NCBI RefSeq assembly: GCF_014648135.1
Contig: NZ_BMQN01000006.1
Location: 62,001 to 126,000, forward strand
Length of the DNA: 64,000 nucleotides
Direction of reading: 5' to 3'
Source: Deinococcus sedimenti
GTDB lineage: Bacteria > Deinococcota > Deinococci > Deinococcales > Deinococcaceae
A program made the translations under genes and the position numbers. The notes below the pieces were generated by a model. It had not been told where the DNA came from. It worked only from the letters and a program-made list of their open reading frames with translations, and made no database searches. This document shows positions 37,099 through 45,626 of the stretch, piece by piece (the stretch's first letter is position 1; the number at the start of each line of letters is the position of its first letter).

Positions 37099-37389
37099 TC
37101 ACGCGACTGGCGTCGCCCGCAGGTAATCCAGAATCCCTTCCACATCCGACGGCGCCAGATTCTCCAGCAGCCACCCCGCATCCACCCGCTCCGCCTGCGC
37201 CCGCGCGTTCAACACCTGCGCCAGCACCTCCAGCACCGCGTCCATCAACTCCACCTCACTGCCCCCCTCACCCGCACCCGCCAACAGACGCTCCTCCGAG
37301 AGCGACAACGGCAACCCGGAAAACACCAGATCATTCACCTCGAACGGAGCCCGCTCATTCAACTGCCGACCAAACTTCACCTGAGTCAT
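37099..37389 (-). CDS. Small helical protein, weakly like a phage tail assembly chaperone
   Basis: The product is 96 residues from an ATG with GGGAGG upstream. The second half is helical and acidic (ELMDAVLEVLAQVLNARAQ, GWLLENLAPSDVEGILDYLR), a pattern that recalls phage tail assembly chaperones. No firm homology. It lies 16 bases behind the preceding hypothetical gene and is the last in a row that begins with the DUF4157 protein. If the chaperone resemblance is real it would fit a tail-like system, but this is speculative. Confidence 0.6.
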   Translation of the reverse strand: MTQVKFGRQLNERAPFEVNDLVFSGLPLSLSEERLLAGAGEGGSEVELMDAVLEVLAQVLNARAQAERVDAGWLLENLAPSDVEGILDYLRATPVA

Positions 37390-37405
37390 ACAAATCCCCT
37401 CCCAG

Positions 37406-38302
37406 TCATGCGCGGGGCAACGGCTGCCCACGCACGAACGCTTCCCTGGCCGCCCGCAACCACGCATTCTCCGGCGCGTCCTGAACCGTCGTCAGGTAAT
37501 CCAGCAGCGCGTCATGAATCGCCTGCAACTGCGCCGTGAACAGATTCAACGCGTCCGTCTCCGGCGACACGTAGAACTTATTGCAGATCAGCAGCCGCTC
37601 CCGGTCAATCAGGAAACAGATCTCCCGGTGCCGCAACGCCACCCCGTTGATCAACTCCAGAATCTGCTCCCGGTACTCGTCGTACAGCCCCTCGTAATCC
37701 CGCAGATCATAGGAAATGATGACTGTTTCTGGATCGGCCGTTTTCTGGATTCCGAGGGGAATACCGCCAGTATCAAAGGAAACATAGTGGTCATCCTGAC
37801 TGGTGACGCGATCGCCCTTGATATTTTTCATGAAATGCTCGAAGGCTTCCCACGACTTGATATACCTTTTTCCATTTAGATAGGATTTGAAATTGCCTCG
37901 TCTCATCGCGCTCCCACCCTCACCAAAACTTTGTCCAATGTGGAATAGAGCACTATCAATGATTTCAGAAGGAATGCCACTCCCATGGAGAATAATGGCG
38001 CGTTGATTCATAATCCGTCCGGATTTTTGTATTGGTGATACAAAAACATCCCAATCGTTTAAATTTTGGATTGATATATCTGGACAGCTAGACGGAAATT
38101 CAATCGCTAGGCAATTGGATTCGTAATTCGATATTGATATATCAATTCCTGAATATGAAAATATAAAACTATCGCCGCCATCAATCATGTCAAACCCCCT
38201 AGACTTGAGATGACTGACAGCATTATCCAGACAATTGCCAAAAAATTGATCAGGCAGATCTTTAGGCTGCCGAAACATACCTCTAAGCAGTTGATTGAGC
38301 AC
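37406..38302 (-). CDS. Hypothetical protein downstream of the DUF4157 gene; possible immunity or accessory protein
   Basis: The product is 298 residues, starting at GTG 38302 with GAAAGAG in front. No signal peptide, membrane helix or known motif. The N-terminal 190 residues are encoded by DNA near 42% GC; from about 37740 to the stop the GC rises to the local 65-70%. It sits 89 bases behind the large DUF4157 gene, the position where polymorphic-toxin immunity genes are often found. That role is only inferred from position. Confidence 0.65.
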   Translation of the reverse strand: MLNQLLRGMFRQPKDLPDQFFGNCLDNAVSHLKSRGFDMIDGGDSFIFSYSGIDISISNYESNCLAIEFPSSCPDISIQNLNDWDVFVSPIQKSGRIMNQRAIILHGSGIPSEIIDSALFHIGQSFGEGGSAMRRGNFKSYLNGKRYIKSWEAFEHFMKNIKGDRVTSQDDHYVSFDTGGIPLGIQKTADPETVIISYDLRDYEGLYDEYREQILELINGVALRHREICFLIDRERLLICNKFYVSPETDALNLFTAQLQAIHDALLDYLTTVQDAPENAWLRAAREAFVRGQPLPRA

Positions 38303-38391
38303 TCTTTCTACCCCTTATGACTTAACAAGCTCAATGCACGCAACTTTCGACGAGAAATTCAATCTCCTGAGGTACCACAAAACTTACATTG

Positions 38392-41300
38392 CTATTTCTC
38401 TTCCGAGGATGTATTTGCGACCTCGTGAATATCCCCGCCCAGAGTGTTGCCCAAGATGGCGCCCGCCTGTTTGAAAATCAGGTCGTACCCTGCCGCACCG
38501 GGTAGCATGCCTTCTTTGCCAAGAAGTTCCGGGGACACTCCGACGATTCCCTGTAGTGCGGCGTCCCTGTAGGTAGAGGCTTTCCCAAGTTCTTCAAGTG
38601 TAGATTTCGCCGCGCCAGAAATACTGGATTCTGGATTTTTCTGTGTGTTTGTCTTGACATTCTGTGAGAATTTGAGGCCAGCAAACTTCACCAGCTCCTC
38701 GCTTGCACTTCCGGCCAGGGCTCCCGCACCTCCAGCGAAACCACCGGTTGCAAAGGCACTGCGATGGTGCCCCAGCTTCTGTCCGATGGTTCCAGCGACC
38801 AGCCTTGGGCCCATGGTGGCCAGATTGAGCACCTTGCCCGGCAGGGTGCTGGCGTTGCCGAAGGCCACCTGCTTCACTTGCCGCCCGATACCCCGGAAAG
38901 TCTCGCCGTAGGCCGCGCGCCGCAGCTGGGCGTTGGCCTTCCAGGCCGCGGCGATCAGGTCATCGGGCGAATTGGCCTTCAGTTCGTTGAACAGCGCCGT
39001 CTGAAGCTTGCGGGTGCTGGCGCCGGGCATGTTCAGGCGCTGCCGGGCCAGAATCTTGCCCATCGGACCGCTCAGTTGTGCCTTCACGCGCGCGCGGGCC
39101 ACCTGATTGACGGCTTTCTTCAACACGTCCGTTCCGGCCAGCAGGGTCGCGGCGTCCCGCTGTGCCATGCCACGCCAGCCCGCGTTGCCGAGCATGTCCC
39201 CCCGGATACCGGCACGGACTTGCGCCGAGATGGCGCGGTTGTAGGTCTGTACGCCCTGCCGGGTGGCCTGCCAGATGCGAGCAGCATCATGTCTGATCAT
39301 TGCGCCGGTCTGCACACCTCGCAAGGTACGAATACCAGCCAATTCGGCTGCATTCCCGATACCCGCGCCGACGTATTTACCGGCTACTTTCAGGCCGCCA
39401 CCGGCGTATTTGGCGGCGCTGCCGACGAGGCGACTGGCGGCGCCGCCGACGATACGGGCGGCGGGGCCGAGGGCGACGCCCAGCGCGCCGTCGATGAGCA
39501 TGGTGGTGGGGGTGATGCCGTGGGTGAGTTTGCGTCCGGCGTACTTGTCATCGCCGGACTCGCGCAGCACGTAGTTCTCGGCCACGCTTCCGGCGACGCC
39601 GCTGGCGACTCCGGCGGCGGCCAGCACGAGGGGCAGAGCGGCGCCGCCGGTGCCGACCACGGCGACGACCGCGACGCCTGTGGCGATGGCCGCGCCGAAT
39701 TTGGCCAGGGTGGCTTTCCCCTCGGTGCTGTTCATCCACGCCCAGCTTTTCTGAAGGCCCTGGCCGACCTTGCTGTTTTTGGCCTGCTCGAATTTCCTGG
39801 TGGCCCAGGCCATGGCTTCCTTGCTTTTCTGGACGACACTGACCATGGCGTCCCTGCCGAGGCTACTGATGTCGCGGGCCAGTTGCGTGACGGGCAGGGT
39901 GATGCGCTGTCCGGCCTGCGCGAGTCGGTGGAGTTGCTGGGCGCGGTAGGCGCGATCGGTGGTGAAGCGCTGCAGGTTCCCGCCGACCTTCACGAGCCCG
40001 CTGACCATGGGGGTCTGCGTGAGGCGGGTCAGGGTGGTCTTGCGGTAGGCGGGGTCGGTGGTGAAACTGCGGACGCTGACGCCCAGTTGCCTGAGGTTGT
40101 GGGTGGCGGCGGTGGCGGTGCGTCCGATCCTGCCCAGGGTGGCCTGCGCGCGGGGAGGAAGGCGGCGGGCGGCAGCCTGGAGGGTCTGCTGGGCGACCGC
40201 GCGGGCGCGCTGCGCGAGGCGGGCGCGGCCCTGGGCGGTGCCGAGGGTCTGCGCGGCCTGCCGGGTGCGGGTGGCGGCGGCGGTGATGGCCGTCCGGGCG
40301 CGAGCCGGGAGACTGTTGGCGACCTTGAGGAGCTTCTGCACCTGCGGGGCGCGGCGGACGGCCTGGGTGACCCGGCTGACGGCGGCCTTGACGCGCGTCT
40401 TGCCGTTCTGGATGGCGGTCTGGACACTGCGGCGAATCTGCGTGGGCACGGCGCGTTTGATGGCGTTCAGGGCGGCCTTGCGGGCGGCAGGCTCGCGGAC
40501 GGTGCGGATGACCTGCTTAACGGCAGTTTTCGCTTTCTCCTTGAGTTTCCGCAGGTGCTCCAGGGGATTGGCCCAGCGCTGCACGGTGGGCGTGGCGGGT
40601 GCGGTGGGGACTAGGAGGGCCGCGCGGGGCCTGGGCGTGTGTTTCGTGCCGAACTGCGGCCCGCTCTGCGCGAGTCTGGCTCCCATGGTGCGCGCCTCGG
40701 TTTCCAGTCCGGCGTCCGGATCGATGCCCCGCCCGACGCGCCCCTGGCTCTGCTGCACCGTGTGCGTCACCTCGTGCGCCAGCAACTCCAGTCCGCCCCG
40801 CGTGTTCGGATCGAACCGCCCCGACTGGAAGAAGATGTCCGTTCCCGTCGTGAACGCCAGCGCATTCACGCCCTTCGCCAGCTTGTCCGCTTCCGCGTCG
40901 TCGTGAATCCGTACGCGACTCAGGTCATGGTTCAATCCCTGTTCCAGGTGCCGCTGGATCGCCTCCGGGAGCGGGGAACCCGCTCCCCTCCGCGCCTGGA
41001 TGCGCCGCAGCACGGGCTGGGTTGCCTCCGCGTCCAGTTCCGCCAGCTGGCGTTGCAGAGAGGACAGGGTGTCGAAGTTCAGGGCCGCCTGCTCCTGCGC
41101 CATCTGCCGTTGCAGGGCCTCATCCGTTGCCCGTTGGAGGGGCAGCCTCTCGGCGGCAGGCACCATGTTCAGCACCACGCGGGACACCGGGGCGCTCAGC
41201 GCGTGGCGTTGCAGCGTGGCGAGGTGCTCGCCGTACGTGGCGTACCGGGCGGCGGGTTCACCCCGGTCCATGCGGAAGCCCTGACCCAGGGACTGGGCGA

Positions 41301-41718
41301 CCTGTCGCTGGAGGGTCTGGAAGTCGCCGAAGGTGCGGGGGTCCAAGCGATGTCCCTCGACGCTCTCGGCGCGGTGGCGCATCACGGTCACCCAGTCGGA
41401 CGGCGTGATGGGCCGCGCGGGGACCGGCGTCTGGGCGTGCCGCTGGACGGGCTGGACTTCACCCAGGGCGGCGACCTGTCGCTGCACCACGTCGCGGGCA
41501 CTGGAGAGGCGGGTTTCCTCCTGGCGCTGCAACGTGGCGGCGCGCAGGACGGGCCGGGCGGCCTGACCCTGCGCCCGGACGGACGTACTCAGGAAGCGTT
41601 GCAGCGGCGCGGCCGCACGCTGCGCAGCAGTCTCGGCTGGCTCCGGGCTGGGGCCGAGTCTGGTCCGGTGCGCGGCCCGGCGGTCCGGGGTCCGTGAGCG
41701 GTGCTGGAATTCAGCCAT
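38392..41718 (-). CDS. Large DUF4157 protein, eCIS/polymorphic-toxin type
   Basis: The product is 1108 residues. I used the ATG at 41718 because TATCAT lies 7 bases upstream. Residues 1-240 are Gln/Arg-rich with many LQRQ repeats. DUF4157 covers about 248-330 and has HEVTH (315-319), a zinc-peptidase motif. A long Ala/Arg-rich basic helical region follows (385-640) with paired FTTDxAYR repeats at 552 and 585. Then come a hydrophobic glycine-rich segment (673-712) and a C-terminal third. The last 100 residues are in DNA near 50% GC, unlike the rest. DUF4157 is common in proteins loaded into extracellular contractile injection systems. Toxic activity is unknown. Confidence 0.85.
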   Translation of the reverse strand: MAEFQHRSRTPDRRAAHRTRLGPSPEPAETAAQRAAAPLQRFLSTSVRAQGQAARPVLRAATLQRQEETRLSSARDVVQRQVAALGEVQPVQRHAQTPVPARPITPSDWVTVMRHRAESVEGHRLDPRTFGDFQTLQRQVAQSLGQGFRMDRGEPAARYATYGEHLATLQRHALSAPVSRVVLNMVPAAERLPLQRATDEALQRQMAQEQAALNFDTLSSLQRQLAELDAEATQPVLRRIQARRGAGSPLPEAIQRHLEQGLNHDLSRVRIHDDAEADKLAKGVNALAFTTGTDIFFQSGRFDPNTRGGLELLAHEVTHTVQQSQGRVGRGIDPDAGLETEARTMGARLAQSGPQFGTKHTPRPRAALLVPTAPATPTVQRWANPLEHLRKLKEKAKTAVKQVIRTVREPAARKAALNAIKRAVPTQIRRSVQTAIQNGKTRVKAAVSRVTQAVRRAPQVQKLLKVANSLPARARTAITAAATRTRQAAQTLGTAQGRARLAQRARAVAQQTLQAAARRLPPRAQATLGRIGRTATAATHNLRQLGVSVRSFTTDPAYRKTTLTRLTQTPMVSGLVKVGGNLQRFTTDRAYRAQQLHRLAQAGQRITLPVTQLARDISSLGRDAMVSVVQKSKEAMAWATRKFEQAKNSKVGQGLQKSWAWMNSTEGKATLAKFGAAIATGVAVVAVVGTGGAALPLVLAAAGVASGVAGSVAENYVLRESGDDKYAGRKLTHGITPTTMLIDGALGVALGPAARIVGGAASRLVGSAAKYAGGGLKVAGKYVGAGIGNAAELAGIRTLRGVQTGAMIRHDAARIWQATRQGVQTYNRAISAQVRAGIRGDMLGNAGWRGMAQRDAATLLAGTDVLKKAVNQVARARVKAQLSGPMGKILARQRLNMPGASTRKLQTALFNELKANSPDDLIAAAWKANAQLRRAAYGETFRGIGRQVKQVAFGNASTLPGKVLNLATMGPRLVAGTIGQKLGHHRSAFATGGFAGGAGALAGSASEELVKFAGLKFSQNVKTNTQKNPESSISGAAKSTLEELGKASTYRDAALQGIVGVSPELLGKEGMLPGAAGYDLIFKQAGAILGNTLGGDIHEVANTSSEEK

Positions 41719-41800
41719 GAGCGCCATGATACGTGGGACTGCCGCGTTGCTGTGCCGCAGGTCAGCAGCACGGGATTGGTGTTTGGGGAACGTGAAGTGT

Positions 41801-41842
41801 ACTGTCTGTACAGTGCGGGAGGTGACCACGGTGGCCCTCCCG
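41801..41842. promoter_or_regulatory. Operator-like palindrome and hairpin between DUF4157 and phosphate genes
   Basis: ACTGT (41801-41805) and ACAGT (41810-41814) form a small palindrome. Directly after it GCGGGAGG pairs with CCTCCCGC (41815-41842). TTGACC at 41850 could be a -35 box for the phosphate genes. A link to phosphate control is possible but not shown. The rest of 41719-41906 holds nothing else. Confidence 0.35.
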
Positions 41843-41906
41843 CTTGTTCTTGACCGCCCGGGCTGACACTCCCATGACATTCGGGTGGAGAATCGGGAGG
41901 ATTGTC

Positions 41907-42545
41907 ATGGTTCTGTCTAAATTCATGCCCAGCAACCCCAAGTTCAGTGAGAAGTTCACGGCCGCCGCGCGCAACGCGCACGCGACCGCGCAGGCCCTGG
42001 TGGACCTGCTGGAGAACTACACCGACGTCGACGCGAAAGTCCAGCGTGTGCGTGACCTGGAGCACGAGGGTGACCGCCTGAGCGCCGAGGTGACCAGCCT
42101 GCTGGCCGAGTCGTTCATCGTGCCCTTCGACCGCGAGGACATCATCGCCCTGAACGACGAACTGGACGACCTGGTGGACGACATGGAGGACGCCGCGCGC
42201 AAGCTCAGCCTGTACGGCGTGGAGGCCCCGCTGCCCGCCATGGCGAAACTGGCGCGCGTGGTCGAGCAGCAGTGCGCGCTGCTGGCGCAGGGCATGCCCA
42301 TGATCGAACAGGGCGGCAAGGTGCAGGAACTGACCCGCATCGCCCGCGAGATCCGCGCGCTGGAGGACCAGGGCGACACGATCAGCGACGAGGTGCAGCG
42401 CACCCTGTACCACGGCGTGAACGACGTACAGGGCATGATCCGCGCCATGCGAGGCGGCGAGATCGTGAACCTGATCGAGGACGCCAGTGATCAGGCGCAG
42501 CGCGTCGCGAAGACCGTCGAAAGCATCCTGCTGAAGAACGCCTGA
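41907..42545 (+). CDS. DUF47/PhoU-like accessory protein of phosphate transport
   Basis: The product is 212 residues and all-helical. The PhoU-like pattern of paired helices includes VQRVRDLEHEGDRLSAEV and FDREDIIALNDELDDLVDDME. Proteins of this class are encoded with Pit permeases and are thought to regulate them. ATG 41907 has GGGAGG; upstream in-frame ATGs lack an RBS. The Pit gene starts 8 bases after its stop. Confidence 0.9.
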   Translation: MVLSKFMPSNPKFSEKFTAAARNAHATAQALVDLLENYTDVDAKVQRVRDLEHEGDRLSAEVTSLLAESFIVPFDREDIIALNDELDDLVDDMEDAARKLSLYGVEAPLPAMAKLARVVEQQCALLAQGMPMIEQGGKVQELTRIAREIRALEDQGDTISDEVQRTLYHGVNDVQGMIRAMRGGEIVNLIEDASDQAQRVAKTVESILLKNA

Positions 42546-42553
42546 GGACTGGT

Positions 42554-43549
42554 GTGGACACTGCACTTCTCAGCCTGATCGTCATCGTGACGCTGGCGTT
42601 GATCTTCGACTTCATCAACGGCTTCCACGACACCGCCAACGCGATCGCCACGTCGGTCGCCACCAAGGTCCTGACGCCCGCGCAGGCGATCGCCATGGCG
42701 GCCGTGCTGAACGTGGTGGGCGCGCTGGCGGGCACGGCGGTCGCCAAGACGATCAGCAAGGACATCATCCCGCAGGACTTCGCGACGCTGCACCTCGTGG
42801 GCGCCACGCTGGTCAGCGCCATCGCGTGGAACCTCTTCACGTGGTGGAAGGGCCTGCCCAGCAGCAGCAGTCACGCGCTGGTGTTCAGCATGGTCGGCGC
42901 GGGCGTCGCGGCCGGCGGCTGGGGCATCATCATCCCCAAAGGCGTCAAGAAGACCCTGATGGGTCTGGTGTACTCCCCGGCGCTGGGCTTCATCGTGCCG
43001 ATCCTGCTGTTCCTGCTGATCTCGTGGCTGGTGCTGCGCTGGATGAAACCCCGGGTCGTGACCCGAACGTTCCGCACGCTGCAGATCTTCAGCGCCGCGT
43101 TCATGGCCTTTTCTCACGGTGGGAACGACGCGCAGAAGACCATGGGGATCATCACCTTCGCGCTGGCCGCGTACACCGGCACGCAGATCGAGACGGTGCC
43201 GCTGTGGGTGATCCTGTCCGCCGCGGGCGCCATGGGCGCGGGAACCGCCGTGGGCGGCTGGCGCATCATCAAGACCATGGGCTTCAAGGTCGTGGACCTC
43301 AAACCCGTGGACGGCTTCATCGCCGAGACGAGCGCCGCGCTGATCATCGACGGCGCCAGCCGACTGGGCATCCCGGTCAGCACCACGCACACGATCAGCA
43401 CCGCGATCATGGGCGTCGGCACCACCAAGGGCTTCCGGAAGGTCAAGTGGCAGGTCGCCGGGCGCATCGTGCAGGCGTGGATCTTCACGATCCCCGTGTG
43501 CATCGCGCTGGGCTGGCTGGTCCACAAGCTGATCCTCGCCGTGCTGTAA
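42554..43549 (+). CDS. Pit family inorganic phosphate permease
   Basis: The product is 331 residues from a GTG. Signature motifs are FDFINGFHDTANAIATSV near the start and MAFSHGGNDAQKTMG in the second half, with SSSSHAL and STTHTIST between membrane helices. It carries phosphate into the cell with protons or cations. It is co-transcribed with the DUF47 gene and ends at a strong terminator. Confidence 0.95.
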   Translation: MDTALLSLIVIVTLALIFDFINGFHDTANAIATSVATKVLTPAQAIAMAAVLNVVGALAGTAVAKTISKDIIPQDFATLHLVGATLVSAIAWNLFTWWKGLPSSSSHALVFSMVGAGVAAGGWGIIIPKGVKKTLMGLVYSPALGFIVPILLFLLISWLVLRWMKPRVVTRTFRTLQIFSAAFMAFSHGGNDAQKTMGIITFALAAYTGTQIETVPLWVILSAAGAMGAGTAVGGWRIIKTMGFKVVDLKPVDGFIAETSAALIIDGASRLGIPVSTTHTISTAIMGVGTTKGFRKVKWQVAGRIVQAWIFTIPVCIALGWLVHKLILAVL

Positions 43550-43564
43550 GCGGGAGAGGCGATG

Positions 43565-43596
43565 GAGGGAGAGGCCAGTGGCGCCTCTCCCTCTTT
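43565..43596 (+). terminator. Terminator of the DUF47-Pit operon
   Basis: GAGGGAGAGGC (43565-43575) pairs with GCCTCTCCCTC (43583-43593) followed by TTT, 16 bases after the stop. Confidence 0.8.
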
Positions 43597-43633
43597 GCTG
43601 TAGTGCCGGTTCTGCGCGGCCGGGCGCGGATCG

Positions 43634-43816
43634 TCAGGGGCGCCGTGGGGGGTTCCCGGCCCGGCGGACCGAATCGAGGAGTTTCGCGACGCTGCGGGCG
43701 ACCTCGGCGGCGTCGCGGCGCACGTCGGGGTCGCGGCTGAGGTGCGACAGGCGCTCGGCGGCGCTGCGGGCGGCGCGCAGCAGGGTCTCGGTGGGAATCA
43801 GGGTGCGGCGGGGCAT
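43634..43816 (-). CDS. Small hypothetical protein behind the response regulator
   Basis: The product is 60 residues, basic and helical (LLRAARSAAERLSHLSRDPD). GAGGAGGGG lies 5-7 bases before the ATG, a strong RBS, and the gene starts 14 bases after the response regulator stop. Probably co-expressed with it. Function unknown. Confidence 0.6.
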   Translation of the reverse strand: MPRRTLIPTETLLRAARSAAERLSHLSRDPDVRRDAAEVARSVAKLLDSVRRAGNPPRRP

Positions 43817-43830
43817 CTCCCCTCCTCGGG

Positions 43831-44268
43831 TCAGAATCCGGAGAGTTCCTCCAGGCTGGGCAGCTTGACCAGGCCGCGCCAGTACGCCTGGATGGTGGAC
43901 AGCACCTGCGTGTACTCCTGGTACGTGCCGGGTTTCAGGACGTACCCGCTGGCCTGCCCGTCGTACGCGCGGTGGATGTCCTCCGGGTGGTCGGAGGTCG
44001 AGAGGACCAGCACCGGAATGGAGCGCAGCGCGGCGACGCCCTTGGCCTGCGCGAGGAAGTCGTGGCCGTTCATGACGGGCATGTTCAGGTCCAGCACGAT
44101 CAGGTCCGGTCGGGGCTGGGGCGGGCCGGTCAGGTGGTCCAGCGCGGCCTGGCCGTGCTCGACGTGGGTGACGTGAATGTCGGGGGCCACCTCGGCGAGC
44201 ATGTCCTGGAACAGCTCGGCGTCAGCCAGTTCATCCTCGACGAGCAGCAGCGTGAAGGGTCGCGACAT
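43831..44268 (-). CDS. Stand-alone response regulator (CheY/Rcp1-like)
   Basis: The product is 145 residues and only a receiver domain: LLLVEDE, phospho-acceptor Asp60 in IVLDLNMP, then VLSTSD and YVLKPG. It has no output domain and resembles Rcp1-type partners of phytochrome-like kinases. TAAGGT is 6 bases before the ATG. The divergent histidine kinase next door is the likely partner. Confidence 0.92.
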   Translation of the reverse strand: MSRPFTLLLVEDELADAELFQDMLAEVAPDIHVTHVEHGQAALDHLTGPPQPRPDLIVLDLNMPVMNGHDFLAQAKGVAALRSIPVLVLSTSDHPEDIHRAYDGQASGYVLKPGTYQEYTQVLSTIQAYWRGLVKLPSLEELSGF

Positions 44269-44352
44269 CGCTTCACCTTAACGCTTCCGGCGGGGGCGCG
44301 GGTGGGGTGTTTCCCCCGGTCGGGGGCGCGGACGGCCTGCTAGGCTGGAAGC

Positions 44353-44421
44353 ATGACGCGCCGCGTGCCCGATGCGACCACTCCCGGAGTGAGCCGGCGG
44401 CCGCGTCCGTGGACGCCGTGA
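44353..44421 (+). CDS. Short leader ORF overlapping the histidine kinase start
   Basis: ATG 44353 opens a 22-codon frame that ends in TGA at 44419-44421, sharing GTGA with the kinase GTG at 44418. TAGGCT lies 6 bases before the ATG, so ribosomes would load on this leaderless ORF and reach the kinase by coupling. The peptide is Arg/Pro-rich (begins MTRRVPDATT). It may only serve initiation. Confidence 0.5.
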   Translation: MTRRVPDATTPGVSRRPRPWTP

Positions 44422-45626
44422 GCACCACCGCGCCCGTGAGGTTCGTCGCGGCGGCGTTCGATGCGCTGGCGGCGAACGTGGCCATCCTGGACGATCAGGG
44501 CACGATCCTGGCGGTGAACGAGGCGTGGCGGCGGTTCGCGCAGGCCAACAGCGGCGAGTCCGGGAAGGGCAGCAATTACCTGAAGGTGTGCGACGCCACC
44601 CAGGGCGAGGACCGCGCGGACGCCCAGCGGATCGCCGCGGGAATCCGCGCGGTGCTGGAGGGCCGGGAGACGCTGTTCGAGCTGGAGTACCCGTGCCACT
44701 CACCGCACGAGGACCGGTACTTCATGGCGCGCGTGACGCCCTTCACGCAGGATGACCGGCGGTACGCGGTGGTGGCGCACGAGAACATCACGCGCCGCAA
44801 GTCGGCGGAACTGGAGGTGCTGCGCCTGGCCCGCGAACTGGAGGCGCGCGTTGAGGCGCGCACGCGCGAGCTGGAGGACAGCCGCGCGGTCCTCGCGCAG
44901 CGCAACGCGCAGCTGGAGGACCGCAACCAGGCGCTGGCACAGTTCGCGTACGTCGCGAGCCACGACCTGCAGGAGCCGCTGCGGACGCTGGGGGCGTACG
45001 CGGACATCCTGCGGCACCGCTACGCCGGGAAGGTGCTGGACGAGCGGGCCGACACGTACCTGCTGCGCATCACGGAGCAGGTCTCGCGGGCGCGGCAGCT
45101 GGTGCGGGACATCCTGACGCTGTCGAACGTGGCCGTGCAGCCTCCCATGCAGCCCCTGAATCTCGGGGACCTGTGGGACGAGGCGGTCCGGGGTCTGCCC
45201 TGGCCGCCGCAGGCGCAGGTCACGCGGGCCGAACTGCCGCGCGTGCACGTGAACCCGGCGCAGGCGCGTCAGCTGCTGCAGAACCTGCTGGGGAACGCCC
45301 TGAAGTTCCGCGCGGCGCGGCCCCTGCGGGTGCACCTGAGCGGCGAACTGACCGCGGACGGCACGCAGGTGCAGTTCACGCTGCGCGACAACGGGATCGG
45401 GATCGCGCCGCAGCACACCGAGAAGGTGTTCGTGATGTTCCAGCGGCTGCACACCCGCGCGGTCACCGGCGGGAACGGGATCGGGCTGGCGGTGTGCCGC
45501 AAGGTCGTCGAGCGGCACGGGGGGCGCATCTGGCTGGACCCTCAGGAGGAGGGCCTGCAGGTGCATTTCACGCTGCCCGCCGAGGGCCACGCGCCGCACC
45601 CCGAGGTGCCCGTCACGCCCGAGTGA
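44418..45626 (+). CDS. PAS-domain sensor histidine kinase
   Basis: The product is 402 residues from GTG 44418. An N-terminal PAS domain (about 10-125, [18 protein letters not shown] and [11 protein letters not shown]) is followed by a coiled coil (128-172). The HisKA helix has His182 ([14 protein letters not shown]), and the HATPase domain has [20 protein letters not shown] and [10 protein letters not shown]. It is soluble with no membrane helix, so it senses an internal signal. It is likely to phosphorylate the adjacent receiver protein. Confidence 0.92.
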   Translation: MSTTAPVRFVAAAFDALAANVAILDDQGTILAVNEAWRRFAQANSGESGKGSNYLKVCDATQGEDRADAQRIAAGIRAVLEGRETLFELEYPCHSPHEDRYFMARVTPFTQDDRRYAVVAHENITRRKSAELEVLRLARELEARVEARTRELEDSRAVLAQRNAQLEDRNQALAQFAYVASHDLQEPLRTLGAYADILRHRYAGKVLDERADTYLLRITEQVSRARQLVRDILTLSNVAVQPPMQPLNLGDLWDEAVRGLPWPPQAQVTRAELPRVHVNPAQARQLLQNLLGNALKFRAARPLRVHLSGELTADGTQVQFTLRDNGIGIAPQHTEKVFVMFQRLHTRAVTGGNGIGLAVCRKVVERHGGRIWLDPQEEGLQVHFTLPAEGHAPHPEVPVTPE

